A stretch of DNA of 64,000 bases from Poriferisodalis sp965221195 (GTDB taxonomy: Bacteria > Actinomycetota > Acidimicrobiia > Acidimicrobiales > Poriferisodalaceae), in the NCBI GenBank assembly GCA_965221195.1, contig OZ244864.1:434001-498000 (forward strand), read 5' to 3'. Below are positions 24,875 through 33,904 of the stretch, piece by piece. The notes beneath the pieces are model-generated. The model worked only from the letters and a program-made list of their open reading frames with translations, ran no database searches and was not told where the DNA came from. The position numbers and the translations under genes are program-made. Each line of letters begins with the position of its first letter. The stretch's first letter is position 1.

Positions 24875-26200
24875 TTATTCGCGTTTTTGTGTCTCGCGCA
24901 TATGTTGCTGTAATCGCCAAACAGCAACATAGATGAGCCCCATCAAAACCACGACACTGCCAAAACCCACACCGTAAACCGTTAATGCTTCACCTATTGT
25001 ATTTGCCGACACGAAGCCCTCAAGTCCGGTAAATAGCACAAAAGATATGGCGACAAAGATGCCTAGTATCTCAACCACCCGCAACACAGCTGTGTTGATT
25101 TGTTCTGCGGTGTCCGCGCGGTTTTTTTGATCGAACTCGGCCGTTTTTTCTGTTACGACCTCGTTGAATTTTTCCTGTGCCGACTCGAACGTAACTTGGA
25201 CTTGGTTTGCTGCGCTTTCGGTTATCTCTGCCGTAATGTCGTTACGGGCTGCGTCTTCGATCTGAATAGAAAATAGCAACTGATTGCAACGCTCGATTTG
25301 CCACGTCATGTGAGCTTTGGTGTGGGCAAGTGCCCACCTTATGCGTTTGTTTGCCTCTTCAAGATCGTTGCGTGCCAGCATGACTTGCGCCATCGTCGCC
25401 TGAAAACGCGAATGGCTCCGGTCGAATATTTCTGCTGTGTCGATCTCATCAACCCATCTAAACCAGCTGCTCTGATTAGTGTCGCTTCCGGTGGGCTGGT
25501 CGCGCCATTCTTTGGCAGGCAACGCTGTTGATGCTCCAGCGAGATGCAGCAGCAACCGGCGATGCACCTCAGTGGCTTCTTCTGTTCCAACGATCGCCTC
25601 AAGACGCTTGGCATGGCGTTTGGCCAACTTCGCTGCATTTTCAAACTTGCCAACGTTGGCTGGCTCGTTCTCGTCCGGGTCTAGGCAGCCGATAGCGATG
25701 GATGCCAACAGGGCCGCATGATTGTCGGGCTGTACACCCTTGGGCGCCTGATCGTTGCACCATTTTCTGACACTGTTTACAGCATGGAAGTTGCCGTCAA
25801 GCAGGCCGCAGTGAAAACCTACAATTGCAACAGCAACCGTCGCATCCCATTCTGCTAATGCAGTATTGGCTTCCACCCAATCTCGGAGCCTGTCAAGCTG
25901 CGGCATCTTCGTAACGTCGCCGTCTGTGATGGTGTCTAGCAAGTCGGTGTCGGGGGTGGGGTCGGAGTCGGGGTCGGATGCATCGTTTTGTGCGGGTACA
26001 ACCAGCAGAAGGCGCGGGCTGCCCTGTGTTCGCAGAGTATTGATCAGATCATCTAGCGCACGGTTGAGATACAGCGACTCCGCAGGAGTGATCTGTTGAG
26101 CATCGTCGGCTTGGGGACGCAGCGTGTTCCACGCTTCGTCTAAGGCATCGCTGAAGTCGCCTAGCGACCTGATGTCAGTGCCATCTGTGCCGTCAGTCAA
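24875..26200 (-). CDS. Membrane-anchored coiled-coil protein linked to the type III R-M genes
   Basis: This 441-aa protein is not recognised as a named family. A helical, TPR-like body (about residues 10-320) includes a weakly conserved acidic linker (about 75-90). A coiled-coil region follows (about 325-365), then two membrane helices near the C-terminus (about 371-427) and a short basic tail. The TTG start at 26200 overlaps the stop of the helicase gene (TTGA), so it is probably translated with it. A membrane-fixed third partner is not a standard part of type III restriction systems. It could be an effector or a localising subunit. Confidence 0.6.
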   Translation of the reverse strand: MTDGTDGTDIRSLGDFSDALDEAWNTLRPQADDAQQITPAESLYLNRALDDLINTLRTQGSPRLLLVVPAQNDASDPDSDPTPDTDLLDTITDGDVTKMPQLDRLRDWVEANTALAEWDATVAVAIVGFHCGLLDGNFHAVNSVRKWCNDQAPKGVQPDNHAALLASIAIGCLDPDENEPANVGKFENAAKLAKRHAKRLEAIVGTEEATEVHRRLLLHLAGASTALPAKEWRDQPTGSDTNQSSWFRWVDEIDTAEIFDRSHSRFQATMAQVMLARNDLEEANKRIRWALAHTKAHMTWQIERCNQLLFSIQIEDAARNDITAEITESAANQVQVTFESAQEKFNEVVTEKTAEFDQKNRADTAEQINTAVLRVVEILGIFVAISFVLFTGLEGFVSANTIGEALTVYGVGFGSVVVLMGLIYVAVWRLQQHMRETQKRE

Positions 26201-28965
26201 CTACCCGCGCTCCGCACTCTGGCCTGATTTACCGGTATCTCATCAAAGCTGTCGTTGCGTTTGCGAGCCTCAGATAGCGCTGGCTCCTCATTTGAAGGCA
26301 CTACCGGTGCTCCGCTGAACCAGCGAAGCATGTCTTGTGGGTCACGACAGGTAGCAGCAGCCTTACGTGCATCTGGGCATATCAGATCTCGGTAAACGAG
26401 TTCACCATTGATACCAGCCACCGCTATCACGCTGCTCACAGGCACATCTGGGTCACCGTCAACAGTTTCGGCCCAGCGAGCGAGACCGCGCAGCTTCGCA
26501 GCAGCATCAGCAAGGTGCAAACTGTGTGGGTCAATCACCTGCACAGCTACGTCACCCTCGGGGGTGCGGCGCAAGACGATGATGTCGGGAAACAGGAGCC
26601 GCTGGGGCTCTTCTTTCCCGGTTTCGTAGGGGATCGCAAGATGCCAAGGGCTACCGGAGCGTTGGTTGCGAAACCACGCAATCGTGTCTTGGCCAGTGTC
26701 TTTGCCCAGCGCGAGCACCTCGACTGCTTGTCGTTCCCAGCCGTTCAACTCCACCGGAGTAGACAGCTGTTCGGCCTTCTCGCTGGCCTCAACATACAGA
26801 TGCTGACGCATATGGGGGGCGCTCTTGGCTGGGCGTCGGGCTGTGATGCGCGTCGGCAGCGCCGCCCCTTGGCTGCGTCGCATTGCCTGTAGCGGTGGCG
26901 CCACTAGATGTTGAATCGCTTGCCGTTCACTGTCGGGCAGTTTGCTAATCTGCGTCTCGTAGCAACGCAGCCAGTTTTGCTTGATCTCATCGGCTTTTTT
27001 TTCGAGTCGCTGCCGGATCGGCACTGTGGTCTCAAAGCGTTCGCTGCAGGCGGTGAGCACATCGGCGCAAGCATCGCCAATGCGTGAAGTTGTTCCCGAT
27101 TGCCAGTCGCATTTTCGACCTATCCAAGCCCGGACGATGCCAAAGCCGAGGTCTTTGTTCAATTGTTCGGCTTGGCGGTCCAAATCTTCGTGGCTCACTT
27201 CTATGCGGTCACCCTCGGTGAAGTTGGTGGCTGTTGCTTCGCCGAGGGTGTGGGTGCGAGTAGTGACGCTGACAGTGGTAACGCTTTGGCGCGCCTCACT
27301 CCATTCAGCACTCGCGCGGGCTTGCTCAACCAAACCTTCAAGAGCGTCAACGAGTTCGCTTTGAGCATCCTCTGTGGCTGTCTTAAGCACCGGAGTGCCG
27401 CCACTGCGACGCTCAAGCATCTCGCCCAAGCGCTGCAGGCGGCGGATAGGCCCACTGGTTGATCTCGGTGGCGGGTCATATGAAGGCAACGAGGTCAGCG
27501 CTTTTTCGACCTTGTTGCGAAGCTCGGTGTCTTCGGCAATTTCGCGGTTGAGTGCCATGTCGACATGAAGGACGACTTCTGTTGCTAGGGGGCCAGTTGT
27601 CTCATCGGTGTCTTGGCCGGTGAGCCAACCAACAACGCTTTCAAGTGTCTGGTCGTCGAAACGAGGCAGGTACAAGTCAACACCGTTGAGCAAATCAGCG
27701 AACTCACCCTCAATAGCGCGGCGCAAAGGCGCTCGCACCATACGCCCAATGAGTTGAGCGATATTGGTGTGATCTCTGGCAACTCGATACGAAATCAGCA
27801 CCTCCGCCCGAGGGCAGTCCCAGCCGGTGTTGAGCGCCGTCTTAAACAGCACCACGTCTACATCAGGATCGTCGGCGATTGCTGACGGTTCGATGTAGCG
27901 GATGTCGCGGCCAGCTACACGAATCGGTTTCTTGTATTCAAAGCAGTGAGCGAACCGGTTGTCAGCCCAGCGTTCGTCGCCGAATTGGGCATTGGTTTGA
28001 TCTACTGCGTCTATCACCTGATCGAGATTGGTATCAGATGACTCGTCGTTTTTCTGTGAACTGTCTTCTACCTGCATGAGCAGCGCAGGCCGTACTTCAG
28101 CCACTCTTCCGGGTGTTGCCATAGCCCACTGCTCAGCGAAGCACCGACGCCGAAGCGCCGCTGCTTTCGCCATGGTCGCGTCTACATTGGTTGCGTCTGG
28201 TGTGTGTTGAAGCCGTACTTGGTGCTTCAACAAACCAGAACGCCTCACCTCCTCCGGGCCGATGTGATAAGGATCCAGCGCGCGTTGGGCTTTGACAACC
28301 TCGGTATCGAACCTCTGTGGTGTGGCCGAGATACCCACAACTATCTGTGGGGCACGCATCAGTTGGTTCTCTGCCTCGTCGCTGTGGCCGACCAAAAACC
28401 TTTGCACAATCGTGTTGTATTTGACCACTTTCTTCGTGGTCATGCCGCGGTGGGCTTCGTCGAGCAACACGATGGTCGACCCGGGCACCTGTTCCAACGT
28501 GGCATCCATAGCGTCCCAGAAAGTGTGCTGCCGCTTGTCCGAGCGCTTTGCAAGCAATCCTTTCTTTCCGAGCTTTTGGATGTTGAGGAAACACAGCGAA
28601 CCTGCGGGCAACATCGGTGCTTTAAAGGTCTTATCGCCGATTTCTACAAGTTGATGTGAACCCAAATCGGTGTCAGCGATGAACCTATTCAGCGTTTGGC
28701 GGTTAAGTTCTGCGTTGTCAGTGAGCCACAAAAAGCGAGCGGCAGGATCATGATGCGGACTGTGGCCACCGCTGAAACTGCCGGTGAGAACTGCTTCCAC
28801 CACAGCGGCCATTATCACGGTCTTGCCGGCACCCGTCGGTGCCGACAGTGAGAGCGTCTTTCTGGTTTGATTAGGCTGATCGGTGGCCTCTTTTGATGCC
28901 CAACTCAGCTTGTGCAGCAGCCATTCGGCGGCGGTTTGCTGATAGCCAATCAGTTCCACTTTCAC
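26197..28965 (-). CDS. Type III restriction enzyme Res-like DEAD/DEAH helicase-nuclease
   Basis: This 922-aa protein is a superfamily 2 helicase: Walker A PTGAGKT (about residue 40), DEAH as LLDEAHRG (about 167), motif III SATP, and motif VI QLIGRMVRAP. The C-terminal third contains FPDIIVLRR...QVIDPHSLHLADAAAKL, the place of the PD-(D/E)XK nuclease of Res subunits, with DPH where a Lys is usual. I chose the GTG at 28965, which overlaps the mod stop as GTGA with GGAGGG 6 bases upstream. It would cut DNA with head-to-head unmodified sites together with Mod. Confidence 0.85.
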   Translation of the reverse strand: MKVELIGYQQTAAEWLLHKLSWASKEATDQPNQTRKTLSLSAPTGAGKTVIMAAVVEAVLTGSFSGGHSPHHDPAARFLWLTDNAELNRQTLNRFIADTDLGSHQLVEIGDKTFKAPMLPAGSLCFLNIQKLGKKGLLAKRSDKRQHTFWDAMDATLEQVPGSTIVLLDEAHRGMTTKKVVKYNTIVQRFLVGHSDEAENQLMRAPQIVVGISATPQRFDTEVVKAQRALDPYHIGPEEVRRSGLLKHQVRLQHTPDATNVDATMAKAAALRRRCFAEQWAMATPGRVAEVRPALLMQVEDSSQKNDESSDTNLDQVIDAVDQTNAQFGDERWADNRFAHCFEYKKPIRVAGRDIRYIEPSAIADDPDVDVVLFKTALNTGWDCPRAEVLISYRVARDHTNIAQLIGRMVRAPLRRAIEGEFADLLNGVDLYLPRFDDQTLESVVGWLTGQDTDETTGPLATEVVLHVDMALNREIAEDTELRNKVEKALTSLPSYDPPPRSTSGPIRRLQRLGEMLERRSGGTPVLKTATEDAQSELVDALEGLVEQARASAEWSEARQSVTTVSVTTRTHTLGEATATNFTEGDRIEVSHEDLDRQAEQLNKDLGFGIVRAWIGRKCDWQSGTTSRIGDACADVLTACSERFETTVPIRQRLEKKADEIKQNWLRCYETQISKLPDSERQAIQHLVAPPLQAMRRSQGAALPTRITARRPAKSAPHMRQHLYVEASEKAEQLSTPVELNGWERQAVEVLALGKDTGQDTIAWFRNQRSGSPWHLAIPYETGKEEPQRLLFPDIIVLRRTPEGDVAVQVIDPHSLHLADAAAKLRGLARWAETVDGDPDVPVSSVIAVAGINGELVYRDLICPDARKAAATCRDPQDMLRWFSGAPVVPSNEEPALSEARKRNDSFDEIPVNQARVRSAGS

Positions 28966-31388
28966 GATGTACCCTCCGGGAAGTCGCGGCGCCAGCCGAC
29001 AGCGGCGAAGTGTGCGAGTACGTCGCTGCGCCAATCTTGAATATGCACATCCGGACGCGCTGCACCGATGACAGTTCGCGCAGACTCAATGTCGCGCTCA
29101 TCGCCGACTACAACCCACACGTTGGTTACGGCTTTGGCGGCTGGTTCTCGCAGCGCTTGAGCAAACCCGGCCACAAAGGCAGGGCGCAGCAGCACCCCAA
29201 ACCGGCAACCCTCGCCAATAGGCCCGTGTGGGCTAGGCAGTAGGTAGCCCGGGTCGCGCTCCGCGGCTTCGGCTGCTGATTTGTGGGGTATGGCCGGTGC
29301 TGGTCCCCAGCAACCTGAGGCTAGCCACATGGCTGTTAACCCTTGAGGCCAGTCGCTGTTTGGTTTCCAACGGATTTGTTGCGGTTCGGTGAGGTTGAGA
29401 CGGGTGTAGGTAACTGTTTGCGGTAGCCCTTCAGCGATGGCTCGTTCGTGAACTTTGGGTTGATAATCGGGATCGAGTTGCGGTCCGAACGGTACCGGTA
29501 AATATTTGCCTGATACTGGGTTGCCGGCGGCTGTGTGGCCGGTAAACGCGGCTTGGATACGTGGCCAGGTGACATTGCGGCACACCCCCACTGCTTCCCA
29601 TTCCCGATCACCGGGACGCAGACCGCTTTTGCGTAACTCTTTGACAGTTTTGCTGCTGACTTCGTTGTTGGTCACCGCTATGCATCGCCTGCGGCCACCA
29701 TCAGCCAAATTCAACAACGCCACCGCATGCAACGTGGTGCCCGACCCCGCAAAAAAATCAACCACCATCGCATCAGGACGGTCAGCTACCACAGCCCCAA
29801 CAGCATCAAGAGTGGAATACAATGACTTAGGAAAATTAAACCGCTTCTCACCCAACAAATTCTCCAAGAGTGTCGTGCCATGCGGACCGCCTGCTTTGTG
29901 ACGGGTACGGGTCCACATTGTCATCGGTTTTTTCATTTTCAAGACCGGATCTAGCTGCAACGGGCCATAACCCGGATCATCAGCAGCAACAGCCAGTTCG
30001 CCTGCCTCAATAGCATCCATCTGGGCATTAGTCAACGACCACACCGTCAACTTCCCATCACTGGTTTCGTTCACTTTCACACGCCGCTGTCTCACTCTTT
30101 CAAGCAGCGTGCTGGGGCCTTGGCGCCAGCAAGCCAGCCGCTTGCGCCTGTCGCGCGGCCACAACACCCGCACAGCACCTTTAACAGTTTCGTCAGTGAC
30201 CGGTGTTGTCCACAACGCCACCCCATCAGCAACACCTAGCGAGGTAACATCATCAACCAAACCCTCAACACTAGGAACATAACCATCATACGCCACTGCG
30301 GTGGCATCAATCTCGCCCGCGTCTGAGCGCTGCTTCAACGTACGCCCAACACCAACAACCTCTAAACCTTCGTTAATAAACACCGGATAACACGACCCAG
30401 GACTATCCTGCGGACGGCTGTTGTTACCAGAACGCAACAAAGCAGTCCAACGCACAGGCTTCTGTTGGGGCGGCTCGTTACCGTCGCTGCTTTTACCAGT
30501 GAGGTGATCATCACCCCACTCACACACCCCAAACCCGTCCGCCTTAGCATCCCCGAAAAAACAAAACAACACATATTCATCAACACGAGTGAACGTCGAA
30601 CGCGAGTTCCCCTGCGGCAAAATCATCACTGTCACCATCTGATGTGTCGCATCAGGAAACATTTGCTCCAACAACAACGCCAACCGATGCACCTCACACT
30701 CATCAATGGTGACAATCAGCACACCATCAGGTTTCAACAACCCACGAGCCAGTCGTAACCGGCGTTGCATCATCGACAACCACATAGAATGCCGATAGCT
30801 ATCACTATCACCAACAAACCGGTTGTTATACGCCCAATCCGTTGCACCAGTGTTATACGGCGGATCGATATACACACAATCCACCTTGCCAGCGTGCGTG
30901 AAACTAAGCAACCTCAACGCATGATAATTCTCAGCTTCAACCAGCACATGCGACAGCACGGACGGGTCAGCGTCGGGGCCTACACACTCCCCAACCGGTT
31001 CAAGTAACGGAACTAACCCGCAGTGGTCAAGATCATCCGCCGCCACCAACTCCGCGACAGGCACACAAAACTCGCCAACCCCCCCCCCCGCGGTGGAGGT
31101 TGCCGTGCCCGTACGGCTAGCGGCGACAGATCCGACCGGAGCGACGGTAGCTTCGTCGCCGTTGATGTGGCGCACTATCACCACTCGGCGAGCGGGGTCT
31201 GCATCGTCACGCACAGCCACACACCCCGCAGTGAGCGGGCGAGTTGGCACAGCTACTACCTCGGGCAGGTGATTCTCAAACACCAACCCAAACTTGCGGC
31301 CAGCACGCAACCGACCCACCTCATCACGCAAACGACGCCGCAACGAGTCGTCACCCACACGCGAAATCAGATCATCCAACGCCGCCAT
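28962..31388 (-). CDS. Type III-like DNA methyltransferase Mod with internal G11 tract
   Basis: This 808-aa protein has motif IV DPPYNTG (about residue 174) before motif I FAGSGTT (about 543), the order of beta-class N6-adenine methyltransferases of type III systems. The region between (about 200-520) would contain target recognition. The ATG at 31388 (MAALDDLISRVGDDSL) matches the family start; an in-frame ATG at 31466 would add 26 residues. A run of 11 G at about codon 100 encodes three Gly and is in frame here; loss or gain of one G would truncate the protein. The plus strand from 29700 to 31000 is A/C-rich, unlike the flanks. It overlaps the res gene by four bases. Confidence 0.85.
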   Translation of the reverse strand: MAALDDLISRVGDDSLRRRLRDEVGRLRAGRKFGLVFENHLPEVVAVPTRPLTAGCVAVRDDADPARRVVIVRHINGDEATVAPVGSVAASRTGTATSTAGGGVGEFCVPVAELVAADDLDHCGLVPLLEPVGECVGPDADPSVLSHVLVEAENYHALRLLSFTHAGKVDCVYIDPPYNTGATDWAYNNRFVGDSDSYRHSMWLSMMQRRLRLARGLLKPDGVLIVTIDECEVHRLALLLEQMFPDATHQMVTVMILPQGNSRSTFTRVDEYVLFCFFGDAKADGFGVCEWGDDHLTGKSSDGNEPPQQKPVRWTALLRSGNNSRPQDSPGSCYPVFINEGLEVVGVGRTLKQRSDAGEIDATAVAYDGYVPSVEGLVDDVTSLGVADGVALWTTPVTDETVKGAVRVLWPRDRRKRLACWRQGPSTLLERVRQRRVKVNETSDGKLTVWSLTNAQMDAIEAGELAVAADDPGYGPLQLDPVLKMKKPMTMWTRTRHKAGGPHGTTLLENLLGEKRFNFPKSLYSTLDAVGAVVADRPDAMVVDFFAGSGTTLHAVALLNLADGGRRRCIAVTNNEVSSKTVKELRKSGLRPGDREWEAVGVCRNVTWPRIQAAFTGHTAAGNPVSGKYLPVPFGPQLDPDYQPKVHERAIAEGLPQTVTYTRLNLTEPQQIRWKPNSDWPQGLTAMWLASGCWGPAPAIPHKSAAEAAERDPGYLLPSPHGPIGEGCRFGVLLRPAFVAGFAQALREPAAKAVTNVWVVVGDERDIESARTVIGAARPDVHIQDWRSDVLAHFAAVGWRRDFPEGTS
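31079..31089. repeat. G11 homopolymer in the mod coding strand
   Basis: Eleven C on the plus strand (11 G in the coding sense) lie about 300 bp into mod. The gene is open with this length. Any change not divisible by three would stop translation soon after, the hallmark of a slipped-strand contingency locus. Confidence 0.9.
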
Positions 31389-31733
31389 CGCAACAGACAC
31401 TAGCAGACGACGCTCCAACGCGCTTAGGTCGGGCGGGTCGGTGTAACACCCCTGCGCGAAGATCATTGCGTGACATCACTCCTGTCTTCTCGCCCAACTG
31501 CGTCTGGGTTGATGGCATCTGGGCCAGCTGCCGGTGTGCCAGCCGCGGGTGTGCCAGCCCACAGCGATGACGGTGCTGGTTGCCTTACATCAGGCAGCGG
31601 GAATCCCTCACAGACATGTGCCGTGCGAATCGACAGTGAGGAAGTTGGTGTTACACCCCTCTGCCACAATCCAAACGGTCGCTACCTCATGGGACCACCT
31701 CATGGGACCACCTAATAGAAAGAGAACACAGCC
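31389..31733. promoter_or_regulatory. Divergent control region with two GGTGTNACACC palindromes
   Basis: This 345-bp region between mod and the LRV gene contains no convincing gene. It holds the palindromes GGTGTAACACC (31440-31450) and GGTGTTACACC (31647-31657), each followed by a C-run and CTGC, and two 13-bp direct repeats (ACCTCATGGGACC at 31684 and 31697) just before the LRV start. A third copy of the palindrome-like motif lies before the MoxR gene. If mod began at 31466, the first palindrome would lie inside its coding start. Confidence 0.5.
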
Positions 31734-33788
31734 ATGAAGACCGTCACTGACAGGCGCACTGGCAAACCCACTGACAGCCACCTCGAGGCCGAGGGCGCGG
31801 AACTGCGCCTCATGTGCGAAAACACGCCGATCTACCTTCGATTTGAGGACAACCACTGGAGTGTCGTCGATGAGTCGACGCTGCGCGCTGAGATGAGCGT
31901 TCTCAGTGGGTTAGGGGCGGACACAAACGGACTCGACAGGGCACTCGGCGTTTGTGCCGCTCTCAACGCCTACCTCATATACCCCGACGAGGCCACCTCG
32001 CTCAATAGGCAGTTGGCGGCACTTGAAAAACGCAGACCTAGCCGCTTCTACCGAGTCGACCACGAGAGCCGAATTGCCCTAACGACCGCATGCGCGTTCA
32101 TGCATACCGAAGGCGCATGGCGTTGGTTGCTGTGGATGCTACCCAAACGACTCGAACCGTCATGTGGTAGTTGCTGGGGCGTCGTTCCTGGTGCCTTCGG
32201 CTGGAAGGAACTCGATTACCACTGGGAACAGAACTCAAACTTCGTCTACTGGCTAAACGACGAGTTCTTCGAAGCGATGGCCCACCACAGAGACGAACGG
32301 TTCGCACAGCTCATAGTAGCAACCGACCCTGACGCGGCACCGAAAGCCTTACGCAAGTTGGCTTCGTCTCAACATTGGGAGATCCGCGATCTCGTTGCGT
32401 ACAATCGCAACACTCCTCACGACGTATTGTTGAGCCTTTTCGAACCCACCACGGGCAGTTTAAGTGACATCACGCTCCAGAAACTTCGAATGCGCCTAAT
32501 GCAGCGCATATCACCGCCAGCCAAACTCTTCAAGTTGGTGTCTGAGGAATATCTGACAAAGCGACTCATGTCTCCTGTGCCTAGCCCCACATGTTACGCT
32601 CAAGCCCTTGCACATAGAGCACGGATGGAAATCTCAGTCATCCTACAGTATGTTGTACATAATGCGGAAGTGCCGACCAAGATACTCAATAAGATCGCTT
32701 GCGGACTCTCCCCAGAATATCCGAATGCCGAAGATATCTTGGGAACAATTGCAGCGCACCGGCGAACGTCGCGCACTTCGCTGAGACGGTTGTCGAAAGA
32801 CCAAAACCCCAAAGTGAGAGAAGCGGTTGCGCGCAATCCGAAAGCTTCCCCAGAAGTGATCGACAGACTCAGTCGCGACGGTAAACACTCGGTGCGCGCG
32901 GCTGTTGCGCAGCGCCTAGATGCTGGGGCTGACCGGCTTGAGTGGCTGGCGAGCGACAAAGCAGTGCGAGTGCGCCGATTCGTTGCTCTCCACACTTCGA
33001 CACCTTCGCATGTGCTTGAGTCGCTCACATTCGACCCCGATAGATGGGTTGTTCTGCACGCTATTGCAAACCCCAACTTGAGCGCCGAATCGGCTTATTT
33101 TGCTCAAAAACGGCTATTGGCGCAAAGTGCGGGAGAAAACAACACCAGCGCAGCCGAGTTCGCTGCTGGGGCACCGGTCACAACGTCACTGTCGGAAGGA
33201 AAAAACGACACCCGCGCAGCCGAGTTCGCCGCAGCACGAGGCGCTGGGGCAGACGGCGTTAACGCAGACGGCACCGGGATTTGCCGTATGGGAGCCGCTG
33301 GCCCCGAAGAACGGGCCAATGTGATGTCGTTTTGTTGCAGGCTCGACACCTGTGCAGCCGTGTTGCGCCAACTCGCCGAGAAATTGAGCTACCAACGCGA
33401 CAGCTATGAGGTAGAAGCTTGGGGCCGTCTAGCCAGTCATCCCAACAGTCCCGCCGATTTACTCGAAGACATCTTGCGGCGGGCGCTCGCTCTTGCTGCG
33501 CCAAACGAACCCGACGCAGACGCAGAAAAATCTGGCACAAGATACCTGCTGGGGGAACTCTTAGCTAATCCGAACATGCCAGGGGAGTTGCGCATTCGGG
33601 TTGCCGACGCTCTGCGGTCGTTCGAGCCACGGACGTCGCGTCGGCACTCCGTTGAGGCCCGCAAACTGGCTGAGGCGCGCCAACGGTCACGCAAAAGCAA
33701 AGCACGCAAAAGCACAACCGAATCGGCTCACGACGGGGGTCAAGTTGGCGCGCAAGCCACAGCCCGCTCCAACCACAGCCGCACCTAA
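31734..33788 (+). CDS. LRV/HEAT-like helical repeat protein
   Basis: This 684-aa soluble protein has no enzyme motif that I recognise. From about residue 195 to 450 it shows tandem helical repeats of about 24 residues with the pattern of leucine-rich-variant (LRV) repeats (NPKVREAVARNPKASPEVIDRLSRD; then VRVRRFVALHTSTPSHVLESLTFD). A low-complexity Ala/Gly-rich insertion (about 460-520), holding two similar N(D/N)T(R/S)AAEFAA units, separates these from further repeats; the C-terminus is basic. LRV and HEAT repeats usually bind proteins or nucleic acids. The gene precedes moxR-vwa on the same strand and shares an upstream motif with it, suggesting a three-gene system. Confidence 0.65.
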   Translation: MKTVTDRRTGKPTDSHLEAEGAELRLMCENTPIYLRFEDNHWSVVDESTLRAEMSVLSGLGADTNGLDRALGVCAALNAYLIYPDEATSLNRQLAALEKRRPSRFYRVDHESRIALTTACAFMHTEGAWRWLLWMLPKRLEPSCGSCWGVVPGAFGWKELDYHWEQNSNFVYWLNDEFFEAMAHHRDERFAQLIVATDPDAAPKALRKLASSQHWEIRDLVAYNRNTPHDVLLSLFEPTTGSLSDITLQKLRMRLMQRISPPAKLFKLVSEEYLTKRLMSPVPSPTCYAQALAHRARMEISVILQYVVHNAEVPTKILNKIACGLSPEYPNAEDILGTIAAHRRTSRTSLRRLSKDQNPKVREAVARNPKASPEVIDRLSRDGKHSVRAAVAQRLDAGADRLEWLASDKAVRVRRFVALHTSTPSHVLESLTFDPDRWVVLHAIANPNLSAESAYFAQKRLLAQSAGENNTSAAEFAAGAPVTTSLSEGKNDTRAAEFAAARGAGADGVNADGTGICRMGAAGPEERANVMSFCCRLDTCAAVLRQLAEKLSYQRDSYEVEAWGRLASHPNSPADLLEDILRRALALAAPNEPDADAEKSGTRYLLGELLANPNMPGELRIRVADALRSFEPRTSRRHSVEARKLAEARQRSRKSKARKSTTESAHDGGQVGAQATARSNHSRT

Positions 33789-33817
33789 TCACAACCCCAC
33801 CTAGTCACGGCCTCAGG

Positions 33818-33846
33818 GTTGTTGTCACACCCCCCTGCGATCATTG
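33818..33846. promoter_or_regulatory. TTGTCACACCCCC-type motif upstream of the MoxR gene
   Basis: The segment TTGTTGTCACACCCCCC followed by CTGCGATCATTG resembles the two GGTGTNACACC sites at 31440 and 31647, including the C-run and following CTGC. It lies about 73 bp before the moxR start, nearly the same distance (77 bp) as the 31647 site has from the LRV start. Confidence 0.4.
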
Positions 33847-33904
33847 AAGACCTAGGGCGCACGTTTCCTTAGAGAAGTGGCTAGAGCATTGAAAGGACTA
33901 TCCC

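Noticed and set aside
31389..31733. Small plus-strand frame with VPAAGVPAAG-like repeats as a gene
   Set aside because: It is short, repetitive and lies in the control region with palindromes; no ribosome-binding site supports it.
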